This document shows, piece by piece, positions 47,277-55,834 of a stretch of DNA of 57,006 nt. Numbering within the stretch: position 1 is the first letter of the stretch; every line of letters begins with the position of its first letter. Origin of the DNA: Actinomycetota bacterium (lineage in GTDB: Bacteria > Actinomycetota > Actinomycetes > S36-B12). The notes beneath the pieces are model-generated. The model worked only from the letters and a program-made list of their open reading frames with translations. It did not search any database and was not told the DNA's origin. The stretch spans positions 1-57,006 of the forward strand of contig JAFMCH010000005.1 in NCBI GenBank assembly GCA_017857875.1, in the 5' to 3' direction. A program made the translations under genes and the position numbers.

Positions 47277-48560
47277 CTAACGCGCTTCTAGGGCCACGTA
47301 GTCGCGCATCGGTTCGCCCACGTACACCTGACGAGGGCGACCGATCTTGGTCGTGGGGTCGTCGATCATTTCGCGCCACTGCGCGATCCAGCCGGGTAGC
47401 CGACCCAGGGCGAACAAGACGGTGAACATCCGCGGCGGAAAGCCCATCGCCTTGTAAATCAACCCGGTGTAGAAGTCGACATTCGGGTAGAGCCGACGAG
47501 ACACGAAGAAGTCATCAGCCAACGCGACCTCTTCGAGACGCAAGGCAATATCTAGCAGTGGATCCTTTACCTGCAATGCCTCAAAGGTCTCATAGGCGGC
47601 CTTTTTTACGATGGCCGCCCGCGGATCGTAGTTCTTGTACACCCGATGCCCAAAGCCCATCAGCTTCACGCCGTCCTCGCGGTTTTTCACCTGGCGAATG
47701 AAGGTGTTGACACCGCCGCCTGATGCATGGATCCCCTCGAGCATCTCCAGCACCGCCTGATTGGCTCCGCCATGAAGCGGACCGAACAACGCGTTGATGC
47801 CCGCCGACACGGAGGCGAACATATTGGCATGCGAGGAGCCCACCAGCCGCACCGTTGAGGTGGAGCAGTTTTGTTCATGATCGGCGTGGAGCAACAACAA
47901 CATGTTGAGTGTGCGCGAGACAACCGGATTGATCTCGTAATCCTCCGCAGGAACACCGAAGGTCATGCGCAGGAAGTTATCGACGAACCCGAGTGAATTA
48001 TCCGGATACAAAAAGGGCTGGCCGACCGACTTCTTGTAGGCATACGCGGCGATGGTGGGCATTTTTGCCAGCAGCCGGATGGTCGAGATTTCGACCTGCT
48101 CGGGATCAAATGGATCGAGAGCATCTTGATAGAAGGTCGACAGCGCCGAAACCGCCGAAGACAACACCGGCATCGGATGAGCATCCGGTGGAAATCCATC
48201 AAAGAAACGTCGCAGGTCTTCGTGCAGCATCGTGTGGCGTTTGATGTTCGACTTGAACTCGCCGAGCGCCTCTGGCGTGGGCAATTCGCCGTAAATCAAC
48301 AGGTAGGCAGTCTCCAAGAACGTGGATTGCTCCGCCAATTGTTCGATCGGATAGCCGCGGTATCGCAAGATGCCCTTGTCGCCGTCGATGTACGTCACCG
48401 ACGATGAACAGGCCGCCGTGTTGACGAAGCCGTGATCGAGCGTGACGTGACCGGTGGTGGATAACAGCGGAGCGATGTTGTAGCCATCTTCGCCGATGGT
48501 GGCGTGGACTTCGGGAAGGTCAAGGCTTCCACCCGGGTAGTTCAAGACCGCATCGGTCAC
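47277..48560 (-). CDS. gltA: Citrate synthase
   Basis: GILRYRGYPIEQLAEQS; LLHADHEQNCSTSTVRLVGSS; GFGHRVYKNYDPRA; start likely VTDAVLNYPGG at 48560. Confidence 0.94.
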   Translation of the reverse strand: MTDAVLNYPGGSLDLPEVHATIGEDGYNIAPLLSTTGHVTLDHGFVNTAACSSSVTYIDGDKGILRYRGYPIEQLAEQSTFLETAYLLIYGELPTPEALGEFKSNIKRHTMLHEDLRRFFDGFPPDAHPMPVLSSAVSALSTFYQDALDPFDPEQVEISTIRLLAKMPTIAAYAYKKSVGQPFLYPDNSLGFVDNFLRMTFGVPAEDYEINPVVSRTLNMLLLLHADHEQNCSTSTVRLVGSSHANMFASVSAGINALFGPLHGGANQAVLEMLEGIHASGGGVNTFIRQVKNREDGVKLMGFGHRVYKNYDPRAAIVKKAAYETFEALQVKDPLLDIALRLEEVALADDFFVSRRLYPNVDFYTGLIYKAMGFPPRMFTVLFALGRLPGWIAQWREMIDDPTTKIGRPRQVYVGEPMRDYVALEAR

Positions 48561-48676
48561 GCGGGACCTCCTTTGGTGAGCCCCGGTTAGGGCTTGGTCA
48601 TTGGCCCGGATGTGGGCACTCGATCGCTTTTGCACCAATACCGTACCTAGGTCCGGCATCGCCCCTGGCATGAACC

Positions 48677-49777
48677 CTACCCACGGCCACCGAGGCGCTC
48701 GGCAGCACGGTCAATGACCACGTCTGGGGCTGTGAGACACACGCGGACGTGTTCGGCACCGACGCTGCCGTAGAAGTCCCCGGGTGTGACCAGGATTCCT
48801 TCGGCCGCCAGCGCAGCCGCAGTTTGCCAGCAATTTTCCCCACGCGTGGCCCACAGGTACAGGCCTGCCTGACTGTGATCGATCCGAAAACCATTGCCCT
48901 GCAGGGCTGTGCGCAGGATGGCCCTGCGATGCAGATAGACCTCTCGTTGACGTTGCACATGCTCGTCATCATTGAGAGCGGCGACGGCCGCAGCCTGAAT
49001 CGGCGAGGGCACCAGCAATCCCAGATGCTTGCGCACCTGCAAGATCTGCGTCACCAACGCCTGATCGCCGGCCAGAAATCCGAATCGGTAACCCGCCATG
49101 TTCGACCGCTTCGACAGCGAATGCAGGCTGATAACGCCCTGCCGATCTGTGCCGCACACCTTGGGGTGCAGCATCGACACGTGCTCACCTTCCCAGGCAA
49201 ACTCCGCGTAACACTCATCAGATGCCACGACGGCACCAGCCTCGCGGGCGGCGGTGAGAAGCGCCCGCTGTTCGGCGGCCGTATGCATGCCGCCGGTGGG
49301 GTTACTCGGTGAATTGATCCAGACCAACGACGCACCGGCGATGTCGTCCACGTCATCGCTCACGACCACCTGACACCCAGCAAGACGAGCACCCACGTCG
49401 TAGGTGGGGTAGGCCAGCGTGGGAATCACGACGCGATCATCAGGCCCGAGCCCGAGCAGGGTCGGCAGTAGAGCCACCATCTCCTTGGACCCGATACTGG
49501 GAATGATGCGGTCAGCGTCGGTCAGGACTACATCGAGGCTGCGGGCCAACCAGTCAGCCGCAGCAGCGCGAACGGCATCGGAGCCGACCGTCGTGGGGTA
49601 TCCCGGCGCATCCGCGGCCTGACACAGGTCATGTTGGGCCATGCGTGGCGTGGGATCAACCGGCGTGCCGATGGTCAGATCGGCGATCCCACGTGGGTGG
49701 GCCTGCGCGGTAGCAACCAGCGGCGCTAAGCGGTCCCAGGGAAAGTCCGGCAGCGAGTGCGACCGAGCCGGAATCAG
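48677..49777 (-). CDS. dapC: Succinyldiaminopimelate transaminase, inferred CTG start overlapping ferredoxin stop
   Basis: PLP aminotransferase class I motifs; upstream in-frame SLPDFPWDRLAPL...HPRGIADLTIGTPVDPTPR precedes the track ORF start (49642). Confidence 0.88.
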   Translation of the reverse strand: MIPARSHSLPDFPWDRLAPLVATAQAHPRGIADLTIGTPVDPTPRMAQHDLCQAADAPGYPTTVGSDAVRAAAADWLARSLDVVLTDADRIIPSIGSKEMVALLPTLLGLGPDDRVVIPTLAYPTYDVGARLAGCQVVVSDDVDDIAGASLVWINSPSNPTGGMHTAAEQRALLTAAREAGAVVASDECYAEFAWEGEHVSMLHPKVCGTDRQGVISLHSLSKRSNMAGYRFGFLAGDQALVTQILQVRKHLGLLVPSPIQAAAVAALNDDEHVQRQREVYLHRRAILRTALQGNGFRIDHSQAGLYLWATRGENCWQTAAALAAEGILVTPGDFYGSVGAEHVRVCLTAPDVVIDRAAERLGGRG

Positions 49778-50100
49778 TTGTCTACTTCCTTGGCCGGCAC
49801 AAGGGTCACGATGCCGACATCAAAGGGCTGAGCGCCCAGCTTTGCCGCGCCCCCGGGTGACCCGAGGTCGGCGAAGAACTCAGCGTTCGCAGCCGTGTAA
49901 TCACTCCATTCATCAGGCACATCATCTTCATAGAAGATCGCCTCGACCGGACACACCGGCTCGCAAGCGCCGCAGTCCACGCATTCGTCTGGCTGGATGT
50001 AGAGCATGCGTTCGCCCTCATAAATGCAGTCAACCGGACATTCCTCAATGCAGGACTTGTCCTTGATATCGACACACGGAAACGCGATGACGTAGGTCAC
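49774..50100 (-). CDS. fdxA: 7Fe/8Fe-type ferredoxin
   Basis: MTYVIAFPCVDIKDKSCIEECPVDCIYEGERMLYIQPDECVDCGACEPVCPVEAI. Confidence 0.94.
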   Translation of the reverse strand: MTYVIAFPCVDIKDKSCIEECPVDCIYEGERMLYIQPDECVDCGACEPVCPVEAIFYEDDVPDEWSDYTAANAEFFADLGSPGGAAKLGAQPFDVGIVTLVPAKEVDN

Positions 50101-50127
50101 CTGGCTTGAGTCCCTTCACGCATTGTT

Positions 50128-50150
50128 CCGGGGCGGACTTCCCGCCCCGG
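50128..50150 (-). terminator. Strong GC hairpin between vanW-like stop and ferredoxin start region
   Basis: CCGGGGCGG-acttc-CCGCCCCGG: 9-bp perfect stem; no clear T-run. Confidence 0.45.
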
Positions 50151-50153
50151 GGT

Positions 50154-52052
50154 TCACGCTACAACGGAAGGTTCAACCGCGACGTTCTCACCCTGCGCCC
50201 CGTCAGAGTCCCCGTCTTCTTCGGGCGCCGGTGGGTCAGGTTCACTCGTCGGCTCGGGAGTTTGGGTTTCCTCGTCCTTGCTGTCTTCCTCGTTCTTTTC
50301 TTCGTCTTTTTCTTTTGGCTTCTCCCCGCAGATTACTCGCGGCGAGGGGCTGTAGTCGGTGGTAAAGGTTTCACGTGCGACCTCCTCGGTGCCCTGGTAA
50401 AAGACGCGGTCCACGTCAATGGTGAAGCCCTGGGTACCCGATTGCGCGGCACAGCGATCGGAGTTGTTGTAAATCGTGCTGAAATTAGTGACGCCGTAGC
50501 GCTGGCCAACCTCGGCCTCAATATCGGTGTACTCCTTGGTGCCGTACATCGTCACGGTCATCGATGTAGGTGTGGTGCTCGCCACGATGAAGACGCCGTA
50601 GGGGGTGTTGTTGCGGAACTTCATGTCGAAGTAGTCCCACGCAACCGTCGCTTCGAGTCCGGGCACATAGCGAGAGATGTAAATCGAATGTGCTCGTACC
50701 TCGACAGGCTCAAGGCCGGCGTAGAAAGCTGCCGACCACATCGTTGTGGTCGCCGCTGAGATGCCACCACCGAGCGCTTTGTCGAATACACCCCCGGCGC
50801 CAATGACATAGCCCTCCATGTAGCCGTCGACCGGGTCACGGTTCTCTGTCGTGTCATTCATCGAAAACGTGTCACCAGGCAGCAGTAACGTTCCGTTGAT
50901 GTATTCGGCGGCCAGCGCAAGATTGTGTTCCATGTATGGCGCGTAAGACACCTGCTGGGTAAAGCTAGAGATCTCTTCGACCACTCCCAGTGTTCGGGCG
51001 TCTGCGGTGGTGATGCTCGGGTCACGAACCGTGATGGGTGCGGTCGTCACCCGTTCGGCGCCCGTAAGGTCCAATACAGAGTCAACGGCGGCGGCCAGAT
51101 CGTCATCAGCCACGCCCTCACCGACCTTCGAGGGCACAACTGCCGGAGTCCCGTTCACGATTTGGAAGGTGGCGTTATTACCCGGAGTTTCGATCGGAGC
51201 CAACTGATCGGCGATCGACTTGTATAGCTTCGATCCGTTCAACACATGTCCGAACTCACCGTCTACCGCTTCGAAGCTCAAAGATTTGGCGATGACCTCA
51301 GGGGTTACCTCGGCCGTGACCGAACCCGCGCTCACCTGCACCGGACCTGAGACCGCATTGGTCGCGATGCCGTCACGTATAGCGATGGCCTGCTCTTCAC
51401 TCACAGAGGGCGGTATCGGGACCTCGGGCAGGCTCACCGCGCCACCGCCAGTCAAGTAAGCATCTGCCAAGAGGTCTACCGCAGCGTCGATATCGACCGT
51501 ACGGCCATCCTCGCCGGGCTCCAGAACAGGCTGAAGGCCCTCATAGGTCAGCGTCGGTTCGACCGGTTCGGTCTCCACGGTGCTGGCGAACTCCAGCAGG
51601 TTTTCGCCCAGCAGTTTCTCGTCAATGACAACAATCGGGTCGGCCGGAACCGGACCAAATAAGCGCTGCACCATGGCAAAGGGGTTGTACAGGCGGCCGC
51701 TAGCGGCCGAAACGGTGGCGGCCGCATCGAAGCGGAGCCCAAATTCAGCCGGGGATGCGTCGGTGGCGGACTCATAGGCGGTGATCTCGAGAGATTCATC
51801 GGCCATAGGTGCCAGTTCGGTGTTCAGCACATCGATCGCGGCAGATTGGGACAGGCCACCGATTTGAACGCCGAGCACGGTCGTATTGGCCGGAACGTCG
51901 CCGGCCGAGCCCACGAGCATGCCCGAGTAGAACGCTGCGGCCCCCGCTAGGACGCCACCGGTGATCAACAGCGTTCGCCGGGAGCCGGTGCCCCCAAAGG
52001 ACCACCGCCGCTCGGACGAGTCGGTGCCGTCCGGTGTTTCCGGGTAACTCAC
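50154..52052 (-). CDS. VanW family protein with peptidoglycan-binding-like repeats
   Basis: LPGDTFSMNDTTENRDPVDGYMEGYVIGAGGVFDKALGGGISAATTTMWSAAFYAGL; GTG start at 52052 preceded by AAGGAG. Confidence 0.88.
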   Translation of the reverse strand: MSYPETPDGTDSSERRWSFGGTGSRRTLLITGGVLAGAAAFYSGMLVGSAGDVPANTTVLGVQIGGLSQSAAIDVLNTELAPMADESLEITAYESATDASPAEFGLRFDAAATVSAASGRLYNPFAMVQRLFGPVPADPIVVIDEKLLGENLLEFASTVETEPVEPTLTYEGLQPVLEPGEDGRTVDIDAAVDLLADAYLTGGGAVSLPEVPIPPSVSEEQAIAIRDGIATNAVSGPVQVSAGSVTAEVTPEVIAKSLSFEAVDGEFGHVLNGSKLYKSIADQLAPIETPGNNATFQIVNGTPAVVPSKVGEGVADDDLAAAVDSVLDLTGAERVTTAPITVRDPSITTADARTLGVVEEISSFTQQVSYAPYMEHNLALAAEYINGTLLLPGDTFSMNDTTENRDPVDGYMEGYVIGAGGVFDKALGGGISAATTTMWSAAFYAGLEPVEVRAHSIYISRYVPGLEATVAWDYFDMKFRNNTPYGVFIVASTTPTSMTVTMYGTKEYTDIEAEVGQRYGVTNFSTIYNNSDRCAAQSGTQGFTIDVDRVFYQGTEEVARETFTTDYSPSPRVICGEKPKEKDEEKNEEDSKDEETQTPEPTSEPDPPAPEEDGDSDGAQGENVAVEPSVVA

Positions 52053-52083
52053 GCTGCTCCTTAGCGACGGGCTCGTATTGTCG

Positions 52084-52141
52084 TTACTACTGATTGTCAT
52101 TACTACTGATTGCCATTACTACTGATTGCCACTACTACTGA
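52084..52141. repeat. 16-bp tandem repeat, about 3.6 copies
   Basis: TTACTACTGATTGTCA / TTACTACTGATTGCCA / TTACTACTGATTGCCA / CTACTACTGA. Confidence 0.93.
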
Positions 52142-52204
52142 CGCTCCATGGTAAGCAATGGATCCATCTAATGCGCGCAGGCGCGCATTGATGACCGGTC
52201 CCCT

Positions 52205-52615
52205 CTAGGAACCGTCGTGGGCGCTCATCCGCGCGGCCAGCATCGACTGGGTCGCCGGCCGTACCGTGGCAGCGGCTGAACCCAGCACCACCCCGACCAG
52301 CAGATAGGTGAGTTGCCGCCCACCGGTGGTGATGATCAGGTCACCCGACCACGGTGTCTTGGTGGCAAATCCGATCGTCACGAACAACCAACCCACGAAC
52401 AGGGCACTGCCGGCCCAGCGCGTTCGGGTTGCGTTCACCGCGAGCCGAATGGCCAAAACGACGACACCGAGCATGAAAATCACGCCCCACGGGATCGAGA
52501 CGCCAAAAAGCGGGGTACGAGCCGCCTGAACGAAGGCTCCTACCGTGCCCACGGCCAGACCGAGGATGAAACTGACCAACGATGCCAGGTAGGGACCTCT
52601 TGACGTCGTGCTCAC
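52205..52615 (-). CDS. Small multi-TM membrane protein, function unknown
   Basis: About 4 TM helices; 4-nt overlap with mshB. Confidence 0.7.
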   Translation of the reverse strand: MSTTSRGPYLASLVSFILGLAVGTVGAFVQAARTPLFGVSIPWGVIFMLGVVVLAIRLAVNATRTRWAGSALFVGWLFVTIGFATKTPWSGDLIITTGGRQLTYLLVGVVLGSAAATVRPATQSMLAARMSAHDGS

Positions 52616-53511
52616 AAGATCCCGGCGAATAAATCGGTCTCGCGCCCGTCGGCAGGATGCGTGGATTCACCCGTTAGGGGCTCGGTGCGGGAGTAAACGA
52701 GTCGGAAATATTCCGTTCCCATCATCTGACGGCCGACCCCATCGGCGAGGGCGAAAAACCCGCCATCGGTGGTCACCTGGGTCGCGTGCTCGCGGAGGGC
52801 AGACATTTTGCGGTCTAGGTAGTCCGCGCCCTCCACCTGGGTGGTCACCAACTCATCGGCGATCGCAAATGGGGTGTTATCAGGATCAATATCGGCAAAG
52901 CCCGAGGTATCGCCAGCCGCCTTGAGGGCCGCCACCCCCTCGACCAAGACCGATCGCGGGAATGCGGTCCAATAGAACTTGCTGATACTCCACGGCTCAC
53001 CAAGATCCGGCCGGAATCCCGGTGCCTGCGCCAACGCCGCAGCGTACGTGGTCACTCGATGCGCCTGAATGTGATCGGGGTGTCCATAGCCGCCGAACTC
53101 GTCATAGGTCACCAATACCTGCGGTCGCCGATCACGAATTAGGCCAACCAGATCTGTGGCTGCCTCGAGCAGGTCGGCATTCATGAACGCCTGCGGATGG
53201 TCGTTGCTAGGGGTTTCGACCATGCCTGAATCCCGGTACTTACCGGGTGCCCCCAGCAGTTGCCAGTCGGCAATTCCGAGCACCGTCATCGCCGCGGCCA
53301 ATTCGGTGTGGCGATGAGGCCCAAGAGCGTCGGTGTCGGCTGCGGCGAGGTGCGCCAAGTCCGGCACCAAGACCTCACCCTCTTCACCGAGTGTGCAGGT
53401 CACCAGGGTTACCGCGACGCCTTCCTCGACGTAGCGGGCCATGGTGGTCCCGGTGCCGATAATTTCGTCATCGGGATGGGCATGCACGATCATCAGCCGG
53501 CGCTCAAGCAT
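52612..53511 (-). CDS. mshB: MshB-like GlcNAc-Ins deacetylase (mycothiol biosynthesis)
   Basis: LMIVHAHPDDEIIGTGTTMARYVEEGVAVTLVTCTLGEEGEV; FGGYGHPDHIQAHRVT. Confidence 0.9.
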   Translation of the reverse strand: MLERRLMIVHAHPDDEIIGTGTTMARYVEEGVAVTLVTCTLGEEGEVLVPDLAHLAAADTDALGPHRHTELAAAMTVLGIADWQLLGAPGKYRDSGMVETPSNDHPQAFMNADLLEAATDLVGLIRDRRPQVLVTYDEFGGYGHPDHIQAHRVTTYAAALAQAPGFRPDLGEPWSISKFYWTAFPRSVLVEGVAALKAAGDTSGFADIDPDNTPFAIADELVTTQVEGADYLDRKMSALREHATQVTTDGGFFALADGVGRQMMGTEYFRLVYSRTEPLTGESTHPADGRETDLFAGIL

Positions 53512-53620
53512 GTGTGCCACCCTACCCGCGCCCATCGCCCCAACTTTGGGCACATTGCGTCATGCCACGGCGCCTTTCACCCGAACTTCGACTCAGGCCA
53601 GATGACCTATCCCCCAAGAT

Positions 53621-55834
53621 GTGTACATGACCCCTGCGGCTGCTCGCCTCGACTCGGACTTTCCACGCCAACGCGCCCGCACCCGTGGATTTCGCTCCGG
53701 AGCGCCTCGCCAACCCACGTTGTCTCCCGATGCCGACCGCCTGGTCTTTTGCCGCAGCAATGCCGGTGATGATGCGTTAACGCACCTGTGGGTTGCCGAC
53801 CTGACGACGCCCGAGGAGCCGGTCGAACGTCGAGTCGCAGACGCTGGCGCGCTGATCGGCTCGGCAGCAACGTCTGTTCCGCCCGCAGAACTCGCACGCC
53901 GCGAACGCATGCGCGAAACAAGCGACGGCATCACGTCTTACACCGTAGATTCGGCCGTCACCAAGGCCGTCTTCATCCTCAATGGTCAGATTTACGTGGT
54001 GGCATTGGACGACCCCGCAGCGCAACCAATACCTGTTTCGAGCAACGGTCCGGCGATCGACGCGCGCCTGAGCCCAGACGGCATGCGAATCGGCTATGTG
54101 TGCGATCGCGCCCTGCATGTCGTATCGCTCGACACGGCTGAACAGGTAACGCTCATGCAGCCCGATGGCGAGCATGACTCATGGGGACTAGCAGATTTTA
54201 TTGCAGCAGAAGAGTTTTCTCGAGTGCGGGGCTGGTGGTGGCTAGCCGATAGCAGCGGAGTGATCGCGCAGCATGTGGATGAATCCCCCGTCGACACATG
54301 GTGGATTTCCGATCCTGCTGAGCCGTCGAACCAGCCACGCCAGCACCGGTATCCAGCCGCAGGGCGCCCTAACGCCACAACACGACTGCAGATCGCGACC
54401 CTCGCAGGCGAACACCACAGCATCGATTGGGACCACGATGAATTCGAGTACCTGACCAACGTGAACGTGAGTCCACACGGTCAGGTACTCGTAAGTCTGC
54501 TGTCACGGGATCAACGTCGCCAACGAGTACTGCGACTCGATTTCGACTCATCAGATACGGGTTCGTTGCAGACACAGGTCATCCGCGAACACACCGACGA
54601 TTGCTGGGTCGACGTGTTTCCCGGCAGTCCCGCACTGACCCACGACGGTGCACTTGTTGAAATTGTGCGTGATACCGCAACCGACACCAACCGGCTCACC
54701 CGCAACGGCACCTTCATGAGTCCAGGAGGGCTCAACGTTCGCTCCATCACGGAAGTCACAAACGCGGGTGTCCTCGTGCAAGGGTCTATCGACCCTACGC
54801 AGGAGATTCCGTATCTGGTCACCGATAACGCCGTCATCCCGCTCGTATCACGTGGGGTGGCGTCTGCGCGCATGTCAGGTTCAATCGCCGTGTGCACTCA
54901 CACAGGCATCTCGCAGTTGACCAGCACAATGTCGGTGTGTCGCATCACGACGCCCTCCGGTGACGTACCTGACATCACTCCCGTCGCCACCATCCGATCG
55001 CATGCCCAACAACCTGAACTGAGACTAAACGTGCACGTGATCGCACCGCCTGAAAGCCAACTGCCGATAGCCGTCGTGTGGCCTCAAGGACATGTGCCGG
55101 GCACCAAGAAGTTGCCCATTCTCCTTGCCCCGTACGGCGGACCGCACGCACGGCGCGTACTCGACGCGGGTGTCGCCTACGCAACAGATCAATGGTGGGC
55201 CAACCAGGGCTACTGCGTTGTCATCATTGACGGCCGCGGCACTCCCGGTCGCGGTCCGGCTTGGGAAAGAACCGTGCAGGGCGATCTCGCCAATCCGGTA
55301 CTCGACGATCAAATCACCGGGCTCGATGCGGTTCTTGCCACCTATCCTGACGACCTGGACGCTGATCGTGTGGGAATCCACGGATGGTCCTTTGGCGGCT
55401 ACCTCGCTGCCCTGGCGGTGCTGCAAAGACCCGATCGCGTGCATGCAGCTGTGGCCGGAGCCCCCGTTACACAGTGGCGTCTCTACGACACGGCATACAC
55501 CGAGCGCTACCTAGGCGACCCTCGTGACAACGCCGCCGCATACGACTCAGCATCACTTGTGAACCAGGCTCCCGCACTTTCTCGCCCGTTGCTGCTGGTA
55601 CACGGGCTTGCTGATGACAACGTCGTTGTCGCTCATACTTTGCAGCTATCAGCAGCACTCTTGGCGGCGGGTCGAAATCACGATGTGCTGCCGCTGTCGG
55701 GAGTAACTCACATGACCCCCCAGGAAGTAATCGCCGAGAACCTTCTGTTGGCGCAGCGAGATTTTCTCAACGGGCACCTACACAAAGCCTCATTGACTAC
55801 TTCCGGCGCGAGCGAACCTTCGCCCTTTCGGTAG
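53621..55834 (+). CDS. S9 family prolyl oligopeptidase / DPP-IV-like peptidase
   Basis: N-terminal propeller; GIHGWSFGGYLAALAV nucleophile; GLADDNVV; GVTHM. Confidence 0.9.
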   Translation: MYMTPAAARLDSDFPRQRARTRGFRSGAPRQPTLSPDADRLVFCRSNAGDDALTHLWVADLTTPEEPVERRVADAGALIGSAATSVPPAELARRERMRETSDGITSYTVDSAVTKAVFILNGQIYVVALDDPAAQPIPVSSNGPAIDARLSPDGMRIGYVCDRALHVVSLDTAEQVTLMQPDGEHDSWGLADFIAAEEFSRVRGWWWLADSSGVIAQHVDESPVDTWWISDPAEPSNQPRQHRYPAAGRPNATTRLQIATLAGEHHSIDWDHDEFEYLTNVNVSPHGQVLVSLLSRDQRRQRVLRLDFDSSDTGSLQTQVIREHTDDCWVDVFPGSPALTHDGALVEIVRDTATDTNRLTRNGTFMSPGGLNVRSITEVTNAGVLVQGSIDPTQEIPYLVTDNAVIPLVSRGVASARMSGSIAVCTHTGISQLTSTMSVCRITTPSGDVPDITPVATIRSHAQQPELRLNVHVIAPPESQLPIAVVWPQGHVPGTKKLPILLAPYGGPHARRVLDAGVAYATDQWWANQGYCVVIIDGRGTPGRGPAWERTVQGDLANPVLDDQITGLDAVLATYPDDLDADRVGIHGWSFGGYLAALAVLQRPDRVHAAVAGAPVTQWRLYDTAYTERYLGDPRDNAAAYDSASLVNQAPALSRPLLLVHGLADDNVVVAHTLQLSAALLAAGRNHDVLPLSGVTHMTPQEVIAENLLLAQRDFLNGHLHKASLTTSGASEPSPFR

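Noticed and set aside
48749-49312. 187-aa plus-strand ORF
   Set aside because: Antisense to dapC; no domain signature.
50106-50759. 217-aa plus-strand ORF
   Set aside because: Antisense to the well-supported VanW-family gene; no domain signature.
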